Part shown: positions 15,070 to 22,560 of the stretch, piece by piece
How positions within the stretch are numbered: position 1 is the stretch's first letter
Layout of the letters: each line of letters starts with the position of its first letter
Source: JAPOQD01 sp964620555
GTDB lineage: Bacteria > Pseudomonadota > Gammaproteobacteria > Pseudomonadales > Halieaceae
Direction: 5' to 3'
Assembly (NCBI GenBank): GCA_964620555.1
Contig: CAZUGZ010000031.1
Coordinates: 1-27,861 of the forward strand
Length of the DNA stretch: 27,861 nt
Program-made: the position numbers and the translations under genes
Notes under the pieces: generated by a model
The model's input: the letters and a program-made list of their open reading frames with translations, nothing else
What the model was told of the DNA's origin: nothing
The model's database searches: none

Positions 15070-16326
15070 ATGGGCTACACCCACATCAAGGTGCCTTCTG
15101 AAGGTGAAAAAATCACGGTCAATGAGGATCACTCCCTCAATGTTGCCGACCATCCGATTATCCCTTTCATCGAAGGTGATGGCATCGGTGTCGATATCAG
15201 CCCGGTGATGCTGAACGTGGTCAACACGGCGGTGGAGAAAGCCTACGGCGGTGCCAGGAAGATTTCCTGGATGGAAATCTACAGCGGAGAAAAAGCTGCG
15301 GAGTTGTACGACGGCGACTGGTTCCCGGAGGAAACCCTGCAGGCGATCCGGGATTACTCGGTGGCCATCAAAGGTCCGTTGACTACCCCGGTAGGTGGTG
15401 GATTCCGTTCACTGAATGTGGCCCTGCGTCAGGAAATGGACCTCTACGTGTGTTTGCGCCCGGTGCGCTGGTTTCGGGGTGTGCCCTCACCGGTCAGGGA
15501 ACCCCATAAGTGCGACATGGTGATCTTCCGGGAGAATTCCGAGGACATCTATGCCGGCATCGAATACCAGGCCGACTCCGAGGAAGCCCGACAGGTGGTC
15601 GATTTCATCGTCAATGAAATGGGCGCCACCAAGATCCGCTTTCCCGAAGGGGTGGGGATCGGCATCAAGCCGGTTTCGGAGCAGGGCACCAAGCGCCTGG
15701 TGCGCAAGGCGATTCAATACTGTATCGACCAGGATCTGCCCAGTGTCACGCTGGTACACAAGGGCAACATCATGAAGTATACCGAAGGCGCTTTCCGCGA
15801 CTGGGGCTACGAGTTGGCCATGGAAGAATTCGGCGGTGAATTGCTGGACGGTGGCCCCTGGATTTCCCTGACCAACCCCCGAACCGACAGACAGATCGTG
15901 ATCAAGGACGTAATCGCCGACGCCATGTTGCAGCAGATTCTGACCCGGCCACAGGAATACAGCGTGGTGGCCACCCTGAATCTGAATGGGGACTATCTGT
16001 CCGATGCACTGGCGGCCCAGGTCGGCGGTATCGGGATTGCCCCCGGGGCCAATCTGAGTGACCACATCGCCCTGTTCGAGGCCACTCACGGCACCGCCCC
16101 CAAGTACGCCGGGCAGGACAAGGTCAACCCGGGTTCGCTGATTTTGTCGGCGGAAATGATGCTGCGGCACCTGGACTGGAATGAAGCCGCCGACCTGATT
16201 ATCAAGGGCATGAACGGAGCGATCCAGGCCAGGACCGTTACCTATGACTTTGAACGGCTCATGGAAAATGCCGAGTTGAAAAGCTGTTCCGAATTCGGCC
16301 GGGAAATCATCCGACACATGGGATAG
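15070..16326 (+). CDS. icd: NADP-dependent isocitrate dehydrogenase
   Basis: The 418-residue protein is close in length and sequence to E. coli Icd (416). It converts isocitrate to 2-oxoglutarate, CO2 and NADPH in the TCA cycle. Visible signatures are FIEGDGIG near the N-terminus, GGFRSLNVALRQ with S114 equivalent to the regulatory phosphoserine of E. coli, the FRENSEDIYAGIEY loop, LVHKGNIMKYTEG, NLNGDYLSDALAAQ, and the NADP-binding HGTAPKYAGQDK segment (K and Y retained, hence NADP rather than NAD). Control by an AceK-type kinase is possible, as the serine is present. The ATG at 15070 follows GGAG at 15059-15062 and an extended -10 promoter. It is followed 67 bases later by clpS. Confidence 0.97.
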   Translation: MGYTHIKVPSEGEKITVNEDHSLNVADHPIIPFIEGDGIGVDISPVMLNVVNTAVEKAYGGARKISWMEIYSGEKAAELYDGDWFPEETLQAIRDYSVAIKGPLTTPVGGGFRSLNVALRQEMDLYVCLRPVRWFRGVPSPVREPHKCDMVIFRENSEDIYAGIEYQADSEEARQVVDFIVNEMGATKIRFPEGVGIGIKPVSEQGTKRLVRKAIQYCIDQDLPSVTLVHKGNIMKYTEGAFRDWGYELAMEEFGGELLDGGPWISLTNPRTDRQIVIKDVIADAMLQQILTRPQEYSVVATLNLNGDYLSDALAAQVGGIGIAPGANLSDHIALFEATHGTAPKYAGQDKVNPGSLILSAEMMLRHLDWNEAADLIIKGMNGAIQARTVTYDFERLMENAELKSCSEFGREIIRHMG

Positions 16327-16387
16327 CGCCCCCGGGCTTGCCTGCCCACGCCGCCTGCCTGGGGATTTATGGTCGATCATTTTCGCT

Positions 16388-16393
16388 TATACT
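16388..16393 (+). promoter_or_regulatory. Possible -10 element directly at the clpS start
   Basis: TATACT lies immediately before the first clpS ATG (16394). With the usual spacing the transcript would begin at A16400, which is the second ATG. No good -35 is present (TTTATG at 16366-16371 is the best), so this is tentative. Confidence 0.4.
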
Positions 16394-16768
16394 ATGGCGA
16401 TGAAAGACCCAAGGCGTGAGGACACCTATCTGATGGTCGGCGATGACGCCGAGGACCGGCCCTGGCAGGAGGGGGATACCGCCGTACTGGAGGAGGACCC
16501 CCAGCTCGAGCACCCGCCGCTGTACAAGGTGATCTTGATAAACGATGACTACACCCCCATGGAGTTCGTGGTGGAGGTGCTGGAGCGGTTCTTTCGCATG
16601 TCCCGGGAACAGGCCACGCAAATCATGTTGATGGTGCACACGCGCGGTCGTGGTGTGTGTGGGGTGTTTTCCCGGGATATCGCCGAAACCAAGGCCACCG
16701 AGGTAAATCAATATGCTCGTGCGCACCAGCATCCGCTGCTGTGCGAAATCGAGGCATCAGAGGACTGA
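16394..16768 (+). CDS. clpS: ClpS adaptor protein
   Basis: The 124-residue protein (122 if the second ATG at 16400 is used) is the N-end-rule adaptor for ClpA. It has a loose acidic N-terminal tail and then the conserved core: YKVILINDDYTPMEFVVEVL, with the substrate-pocket residues in NDDYTPMEF, followed by QIMLMVHTRGRGVCGVF and a C-terminal EVNQYARAHQHPLLCEIE. No Shine-Dalgarno site is visible upstream of either ATG. It sits 21 bases before clpA, as in most gammaproteobacteria, and works with it in presenting proteins with bulky N-terminal residues to ClpAP. Identification is firm; the start is ambiguous by two codons. Confidence 0.95.
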   Translation: MAMKDPRREDTYLMVGDDAEDRPWQEGDTAVLEEDPQLEHPPLYKVILINDDYTPMEFVVEVLERFFRMSREQATQIMLMVHTRGRGVCGVFSRDIAETKATEVNQYARAHQHPLLCEIEASED

Positions 16769-16789
16769 TACGAGGCGGAGGAAAGCCAC

Positions 16790-19056
16790 ATGCTGAGCAA
16801 GGAACTGGAGCAAACACTGAACCAGGCTTTCAGCAATGCTCGTGCCAAACGACACGAGTTCATGACCGTGGAACATCTGCTGCTGGCCCTGCTGGACAAC
16901 CAGTCTGCGCTCGAGGCTCTCACCGCCTGCGGTTCCGATATCGCCAACCTGCGCGGAGACCTCACCGAATTCGTCGACGCCACTACCCCGCTGATAGGCG
17001 CAGAGGGCAAGAATCGCGACACACAGCCCACCCTGGGTTTCCGGCGGGTGCTGCAACGGGCGGTATTTCATGTGCAATCCTCGGGTAAGGCCGAGGTCAC
17101 CGGAGCCAATGTACTGGTCGCCATTTTCAGCGAGCAGGAAAGTCAGGCGGTGTATTTTCTGAAGATGCAGCGCATCGCCCGGCTCGATGTGGTGAATTAC
17201 ATCACCCACGGCATTTCCAAGGTGGGGGAAGAGAGTGAGGAAGGCACCGTTCCCCTGTCCGATGAGGAGGGCAGTGAGGGCAAGGGCAGCCTGCTCGAAA
17301 AGTTTGCGATCAACCTCAATGAAATGGCGGCAGCGGGGCATATCGATCCCCTGATTGGTCGTCTGGCGGAAGTCGAGAGGGTGTCCCAGATTCTGTCGCG
17401 GCGGCGCAAGAACAACCCCCTGCTGATCGGGGAATCCGGAGTTGGGAAGACCGCTATCGCCGAGGGGCTGGCCAAGTTGCTGGTGGACGGTGATGTACCA
17501 NNNNNNNNNNGGTCTACGCCCTGGACCTGGGCTCGCTGCTGGCCGGCACCAAGTACCGGGGTGATTTCGAGAAGCGGTTGAAGGGCCTGCTGGCGGAGTT
17601 GGGCCAGCTGGACTCCGCCATTTTGTTCATCGATGAAATTCATACCATCATCGGAGCCGGCGCCGCTTCCGGTGGTGTCATGGATGCCTCCAACCTGCTC
17701 AAACCCATGCTCGCCTCCGGCAAGTTGCGTTGCATCGGTTCCACTACCTTTCAGGAGTACCGCGGTATCTTTGACAAGGACAAGGCGCTCAGCCGTCGCT
17801 TTCAGAAAGTGGACGTGCTGGAACCCTCGGTCGAGGAGACCTACCTGATTCTCAAGGGCCTCAAGAGCCGCTTTGAGGAACATCACCACCTGCGCTATTC
17901 GGACAAGGCCCTGCGCGCGGCGGCCCAACTGGCCGAGCGCCATATCAATGACCGCTTCCTGCCGGACAAGGCCATCGACGTCATCGACGAGGCCGGCGCC
18001 TACCAGCAGTTGCAGCCCCCCTCCCGGCGCAAAAAGCTGGTAGGGGTGGGTGATGTGGAGATGGTGGTCGCCAAGATTGCCCGCATCCCGCCCAAGTCGG
18101 TCAGTGCCTCCGACAAGGAGGCATTGCGCAAGTTGGAGGCCAACCTGAAGATGGTGGTGTTCGGCCAGGACCGGCCGATCGAGAGCCTGGCCACGGCCAT
18201 CAAACTGGCTCGTGCCGGGCTCAAACCCTCCACCAAACCCATCGGCTCCTTCCTGTTTGCCGGCCCCACCGGTGTCGGCAAGACCGAGGTGAGCCGCCAG
18301 TTGGCCCGCATTCTGGGCCTGGAACTGGTGCGCTTTGACATGTCGGAGTACATGGAGCGGCACACGGTATCGCGCCTGATCGGGGCACCCCCCGGTTACG
18401 TCGGCTTCGATCAGGGTGGCCTGCTCACCGATGCGGTCACCAAGAACCCACACTGCGTGGTGTTGCTCGACGAAGTGGAGAAGGCCCATCCGGAAGTGTT
18501 CAACCTGCTGCTGCAGGTTATGGACCACGGCTCCCTGACCGACAACAACGGTCGGCGCGCCGACTTTCGCAATGTAATTCTGATCATGACAACCAATGCC
18601 GGGGCCGAAAGTATCAGCCGCCGTTCCATCGGTTTTAGCGTTCAGGACCACAGCAGTGACGCCATGGAAGCGATCAAGCGGATGTTCACTCCGGAATTTC
18701 GCAATCGCATCGACTCCGTGATTCAGTTCAACCCGCTGGATACCGAGGTCATCCTCACCGTGGTGGACAAATTCCTGATGGAACTGCAGGCACAACTCGA
18801 CGAAAACCGGGTCAACCTGGTGGTGGACGAAGAGGCCCGTCACTGGCTGGTGGAAAAGGGTTACGACATCACCATGGGGGCACGTCCGCTGGAGCGTGTG
18901 ATTCAGGAAAATATCAAGAAGCCGCTGGCGGAAATGGTGCTGTTCGGTGAGTTGTCCAAACAGGGGGGCACCGCGCTGGTCAGCCTGGCCGGGGACGGCG
19001 ACGGTCTGCAGGTCAGCGTGGAGAAGGTCAAGGATTTGGCTGAAGAACCGGCTTGA
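16790..19056 (+). CDS. clpA: ATP-dependent Clp protease ATP-binding subunit ClpA (interrupted by assembly gap)
   Basis: This is the AAA+ unfoldase that feeds substrates to ClpP. From ATG 16790, behind GGAGGA, the N-domain (about 1-145) is followed by AAA module 1 with GESGVGKT (K220). The 10-N gap then shifts the frame; downstream the protein resumes as VYALDLGSLLAGTKYRGDF with Walker B FIDEIHTIIGAG. AAA module 2 has GPTGVGKTE, LLDEVEKAHPE and, later, an IGF ClpP-docking tripeptide in RRSIGFSVQD. Comparison with E. coli ClpA (GDVPEVMADCTIYSLD) predicts seven codons between GDVP and VYALD, so about 20 bases are missing. That would give 758 residues, equal to E. coli ClpA. The gene is therefore probably intact, not frameshifted. 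Confidence 0.93.
17501..17510. other. Assembly gap (10 N) inside clpA
   Basis: The placeholder Ns separate the GDVP and VYALD parts of AAA module 1. As drawn they give a frameshift; about 20 true bases would restore the frame and the expected length. Confidence 0.95.
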
Positions 19057-19079
19057 CCTTGCCGCCGACGGATTCCGGC

Positions 19080-20117
19080 ATGGGCTATCCTGGACGAGGG
19101 GATTCCGAGCGCGGCCGGGCCGCTGGAATCGGTGTTCTGATCAGCAATCTCGGTACCCCGGAGGCGGCCACGGCGGCAGCCGTACGCCCCTGGCTGCGAC
19201 AATTCCTGTCCGACCCCCGAGTGGTTGAGCTGCCGCGGTTGCCGTGGCTTCTACTACTCAATTGCGTGGTGCTGTTGACTCGACCGGCGCGCTCGGCAAA
19301 AGCCTATCGCTCCATCTGGACGGCGGCGGGCTCGCCGCTGGCGCTACACACCCGCGCCCAGGCCCAGGCCCTGCAACAGCTTCTGCGGGAGCGACACGGC
19401 GACCAACTGGAACTCCGCCATGCCTTCCGCTACGGCCGGCCCTCCCTGGCCGACGGAGTACAGGCGCTGCTGCAGGCGGGTGCCGACCGGCTGCTGGTGC
19501 TGCCGCTGTATCCCCAGTACTCGTCCGCTACCGGCGGTTCCACCTTTGACGCCATTGCCGCGGAATTGCGCAAATGCCGCCGGGTTCCCGACCTGCGGCT
19601 GCTCAGCCACTACCACGACCAGCCCGGCTACATCCAGTTGCTGGCCGACGCCATCCGCGAGTACCAGCGCTCGCACGGTGTGGCGCAGCAACTGTTGCTG
19701 TCCTTTCACGGTCTGCCGCAACGTTCCGTAGAGCAGGGCGACCCCTACTACAACCAATGCCGGAACACCGCGCACCTGCTGGCCGGGAAACTTGGCCTGC
19801 GGGACGATCAATACCTGGTGACTTTCCAGTCCCGGTTTGGCGCGGCCCAGTGGCTGCAGCCCTACACCGGCGACGCGCTGGTCGACCTGGCCCGCAATGG
19901 CACCCGCTCGGTACAGGTGGTTTGTCCGGGATTCGCGGCGGATTGTCTGGAAACCCTGGAGGAAGTCGCCATTGGCTACCGGCAGGTATTTCTCGATAAC
20001 GGGGGAGAGCAGTACCAGTACATTCCTGCCCTCAACGCCAGTGCCCCCCACATCCGCTTTCTGGCCGACCTGATTGGCGACAATCTGCGGGGCTGGCTGG
20101 ATGAGCGGACCATTTAA
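19080..20117 (+). CDS. hemH: Ferrochelatase
   Basis: This enzyme inserts Fe2+ into protoporphyrin IX, the last step of heme synthesis. From ATG 19080 the protein has 345 residues; a TTG at 19053 overlapping the clpA stop would add nine residues and is a real alternative, since neither start has a good ribosome site. The core begins with VLISNLGTPEA and continues with FLSDPRVVELPR, a GSPLALHTRAQ segment, LPLYPQYSSATGGSTFD, the catalytic H210 in LLSFHGLPQR, TFQSRFGAAQWLQPYT and CPGFAADCLETLEE with E291. Length and motifs match bacterial HemH. It follows clpA closely, so read-through from clpSA is likely, and its stop overlaps that of the convergent P450 gene, a heme-using protein. Confidence 0.95.
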   Translation: MGYPGRGDSERGRAAGIGVLISNLGTPEAATAAAVRPWLRQFLSDPRVVELPRLPWLLLLNCVVLLTRPARSAKAYRSIWTAAGSPLALHTRAQAQALQQLLRERHGDQLELRHAFRYGRPSLADGVQALLQAGADRLLVLPLYPQYSSATGGSTFDAIAAELRKCRRVPDLRLLSHYHDQPGYIQLLADAIREYQRSHGVAQQLLLSFHGLPQRSVEQGDPYYNQCRNTAHLLAGKLGLRDDQYLVTFQSRFGAAQWLQPYTGDALVDLARNGTRSVQVVCPGFAADCLETLEEVAIGYRQVFLDNGGEQYQYIPALNASAPHIRFLADLIGDNLRGWLDERTI

Positions 20118-21385
20118 TCCGGGAGTGTGGCGCCGGTTCGGCTTTTTACCTCCGGATCAAAGGTGATCGGCATGGACTTGATGGTGTTGATGAAGAAATT
20201 GCGCATGTAGGTCACTTCCCCGGCAAAGCGGGGGTTGCGCAGACGCGGCAGCATTTCCTCGAAAATGATACGCAGTTCCAGTCGCGCCAGGTTCATGCCC
20301 AGGCAGAAATGTTCGCCTATGCCGAAGGAGCGCAACTGGCGGGACAGGTTGTCGGTGCGTTTGGCCCGGTGAATGTCGAACTGCATGGCGTCCTCGCCGA
20401 AAACCTGCTCGTCGTGATTGACAGCGTGGTAGTGGAGGATGATCTTGTCGCCCTTGCTGATCTGTTGCCCGGCGACCTCCACATCGGCCATGGCGGTGCG
20501 GCGCATGGCGATGAAGGCGGTGTTGTAGCGCAGGATTTCTTCCACCGCGTCGGGTATGTCCCGGGGGTGGTCCAGCAGTTGCTGCAACTGGTCCGGGTGT
20601 TCCATCAACAGGCGCATACCGTGGGCGGTCACCGTGCGGGTGCTTTCGTTGCCGCCCACCACGATCAGCTGGAACATCCAGGCAAACATTTCGGCACTGA
20701 CCGGCACTCCGTCCACGACACCATTGAGCAGGGCCTCGACGACCTGGCTGGTGGGATTCCGGCGCTGCCGTTGTGCGTGCTCATAGGCGTAGGCAAGTAC
20801 CTGGGTGTTGGCCTCGACAGCTTCTTCGCGGCCGCTGGCAATGTCGGGGTCATCTTCGAAGGCCATCACATTGGTCCAGTGGAAGAACTGCTTGCGGTCC
20901 TCCAGGGGCACGCCCAGGATCGCCAGAATTGCCATCAGCGGCAGTTCCGCGGCCACGTCCTCGACGAACTCGCATTCGCCCCGGCCAGCTACCCGGTCGA
21001 TGATTTCGCGGGCAAAGCGGCGCAATCCGGGCTCCATGTCGGCCACCGCCCTGGGGGTGAAGGCATCGCGCACCACCTTGCGGTATTTCATGTGCCGGGG
21101 CGGGTCCATGTAGATAATAAAATTCTCCGCCATCAACTTCTGGTTTTCCTCATAGTCGTTTTCTATGGGAAACGGGCCCTGTGCCGCCGAAGAAAAGAGT
21201 TGCGGATTCTGGGAGATGTAGTCCAGCGCATCGCGCCGCACCACCGCCCAGTAAGGTACGCCGGTATTGGGATCATCCATTTTCACCAGCGACCCGGCGG
21301 CACGAATGCGGGCCAGTTCGTCGTAGGGCATGCCCTGGGCATAGGTGTCGTTGTCCAGCAGGTTGATGTAGGGGCACTGGCTCAT
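20114..21385 (-). CDS. Cytochrome P450
   Basis: I start at ATG 21385, preceded by AGAGGA; an open frame runs to 21466 but lacks support. The 423-residue soluble P450 has no membrane anchor. It shows the I-helix segment VVGGNESTRT (family AGxxT), the K-helix EEILR, and the heme-binding loop FGIGEHFCLG with the axial cysteine C361. Such proteins monooxygenate an organic substrate using electrons from ferredoxin and its reductase, neither of which is adjacent. The sequence style (short N-terminus, MDPPRHMKYR early, FIAMRRTA after the ExxR) resembles soluble bacterial P450s that act on terpenoids, sterols or fatty acids; that is inference only. It overlaps hemH tail to tail. Confidence 0.93.
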   Translation of the reverse strand: MSQCPYINLLDNDTYAQGMPYDELARIRAAGSLVKMDDPNTGVPYWAVVRRDALDYISQNPQLFSSAAQGPFPIENDYEENQKLMAENFIIYMDPPRHMKYRKVVRDAFTPRAVADMEPGLRRFAREIIDRVAGRGECEFVEDVAAELPLMAILAILGVPLEDRKQFFHWTNVMAFEDDPDIASGREEAVEANTQVLAYAYEHAQRQRRNPTSQVVEALLNGVVDGVPVSAEMFAWMFQLIVVGGNESTRTVTAHGMRLLMEHPDQLQQLLDHPRDIPDAVEEILRYNTAFIAMRRTAMADVEVAGQQISKGDKIILHYHAVNHDEQVFGEDAMQFDIHRAKRTDNLSRQLRSFGIGEHFCLGMNLARLELRIIFEEMLPRLRNPRFAGEVTYMRNFFINTIKSMPITFDPEVKSRTGATLPD

Positions 21386-21474
21386 GTGAATCCTCTGCGG
21401 CGTCGCTTTTCCTGTCAGTTGTCCTCGGACCGCCCTGAAAAAAACGCTACAGTGCAGCAATGACAAGGTGTCTT

Positions 21475-21483
21475 CTTATACCA
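21475..21483 (-). promoter_or_regulatory. Extended -10 promoter candidate for the P450 gene
   Basis: On the minus strand TGG-TATAAG gives an extended -10 element about 90 bases upstream of ATG 21385. There is no clear -35. The remaining intergenic stretch to 21617 shows no gene. Confidence 0.4.
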
Positions 21484-21617
21484 GTTTCCTGGGACTGACG
21501 AGGAAATTCTGCTCAAATCCGGCGCAGGAGTACAGCTATTTGCCCCATGTGGTCCGGCGTGCCCCCCGAACCGCGTCTGGAAGAATTTGCACCAGATTGA
21601 AGGCTGGCGATTGCCGC

Positions 21618-22013
21618 TCAGTGCGCTTCGACTTCTTCGGCCTGGGGCCCCTTGTTGCTGTCGCGGACGACAAAGGATACCGGCTGACCGTCCCGCAGGG
21701 AACGCCGCCCCTTGCCCGACCCGGTAATGGAGCGGGAGTGGACGAAAATTTCTTCGCCATTTTCCCGGATGATGAAGCCGAAACCCTTGTTGCTATTGAA
21801 CCACTTTACCTTGCCCCGCTCCCGTTGGCCGGCGCCGGCAGTACCGTGGTCAGGCAGCGGAAGCCGGATATCCCCCAGCAGCGATGCCAGGACCGCGACC
21901 ACGGCAAAAGTGATCCCCAATGGTACGGCACCATGTAGATTCAGTTTTGTAACCAGGACAGTGGCGATGGCGGCAATGATCAGGCTGACTGCCAGTTTGG
22001 GAAAAAAGTTCAT
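21618..22013 (-). CDS. Membrane-anchored cold-shock-domain protein
   Basis: The 131-residue protein has two hydrophobic segments at the N-terminus (about residues 6-23 and 29-46), a short linker rich in P, G and H, and a C-terminal cold-shock domain (about 66-131) with the RNA-binding motifs KGFGFI and EEIFVH. The domain starts RGKVKWFNSNKGFG, as in CspA. The fold binds single-stranded RNA/DNA; here it would be tethered to the inner membrane, on the cytoplasmic side if the two segments form a hairpin. A GAGAA site precedes ATG 22013. It lies downstream of a normal csp gene in the same orientation, separated by 219 bases with its own likely promoter. Function beyond nucleic-acid binding is unknown. 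Confidence 0.85.
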   Translation of the reverse strand: MNFFPKLAVSLIIAAIATVLVTKLNLHGAVPLGITFAVVAVLASLLGDIRLPLPDHGTAGAGQRERGKVKWFNSNKGFGFIIRENGEEIFVHSRSITGSGKGRRSLRDGQPVSFVVRDSNKGPQAEEVEAH

Positions 22014-22100
22014 GGAATTCTCGTTAAGCAGATTCGGATTGTGTCAATGGAACGTGTCGAAGGATGTTGTCGTGCAAGCCCGTCGTTACAGGCACTGCAA

Positions 22101-22109
22101 ACTATACCA
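22101..22109 (-). promoter_or_regulatory. Extended -10 promoter candidate for the membrane cold-shock gene
   Basis: Minus-strand TGG-TATAGT is an extended -10 element that predicts a leader of roughly 80 bases before ATG 22013. The minus strand also has TTGACA at 22047-22042, but no matching -10 at the right distance. Confidence 0.4.
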
Positions 22110-22179
22110 GACTGCACCCGGGAACCCCATGCCCGCCGGGGCCAGGCTGTTGGTTGCTGTCGCCCTGGATTGAATGGGG

Positions 22180-22232
22180 CACCGGCGACGCGCCCGCGGC
22201 ATGGCTGCAGGAGTCCCGGGGCTGCGCCGGTG
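22180..22232 (-). terminator. Long hairpin abutting the csp stop codon
   Basis: CACCGGCG (22180-22187) and CGCCGGTG (22225-22232) are perfectly complementary and frame a GC-rich 37-base interior directly after the csp stop. No T-run follows, so this could be a Rho-type end, a 3' stabiliser or incidental. Confidence 0.35.
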
Positions 22233-22448
22233 CTACAGCTTGGTGACTTCTTCAGCCTGCAAGCCCTTGGGGCCCTTTACGACCCTGAATTCGACTTGCT
22301 GGCCTTCGTCCAGGGTCCTGTAGCCTTCCCCCAGGATGGACCGGAAGTGGACGAAGATATCTTCGCCATCGGGCTCCTGCCCGGCGATGAAACCAAAGCC
22401 TTTGCTGTTATTGAACCACTTCACCTTGCCGGTTACTCGCTCACTCAT
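22233..22448 (-). CDS. CspA-family cold-shock protein
   Basis: The 71-residue protein is a stand-alone cold-shock domain of typical length. GKVKWFNNSKGFGFI contains RNP1 (KGFGFI) and EDIFVHFRSI contains RNP2 (DIFVH). It ends with the common GPKGLQAEEV strand. It binds single-stranded nucleic acid and acts as an RNA chaperone in the cytosol. A GAGG site precedes ATG 22448. It lies between valS and the membrane-anchored cold-shock gene, and a REP-like half repeat separates it from valS. Which of the Csp paralogues (A, C, D, E) it corresponds to cannot be assigned. Confidence 0.93.
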   Translation of the reverse strand: MSERVTGKVKWFNNSKGFGFIAGQEPDGEDIFVHFRSILGEGYRTLDEGQQVEFRVVKGPKGLQAEEVTKL

Positions 22449-22502
22449 TTATCTACCTCACCAAAGCTGAGTTGTGCTATCGGGATCTGGATGACCCCCC
22501 TA

Positions 22503-22539
22503 CCGTGATGCCGGGCTCGACCCGGCATCCAGCGTCTTT
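22503..22539 (-). repeat. Half copy of the REP/MITE-like repeat
   Basis: Thirty-seven bases that, read on the minus strand, match 12153-12189 at 35 positions. They form the hairpin ATGCCGGG / CCCGGCAT with a five-base loop. The copy sits between the valS stop and the csp gene and could also act as a transcript-end hairpin for valS. Confidence 0.8.
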
Positions 22540-22560
22540 GACCGCAGCTCCCGAATCGAC

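Noticed and set aside
17501..17530. A genuine frameshift in clpA
   Set aside because: The shift coincides with placeholder Ns, and the expected missing length restores the frame.
21386..21466. P450 start at 21466
   Set aside because: The additional 27 residues have no ribosome site and no P450-like sequence; ATG 21385 has AGAGGA.
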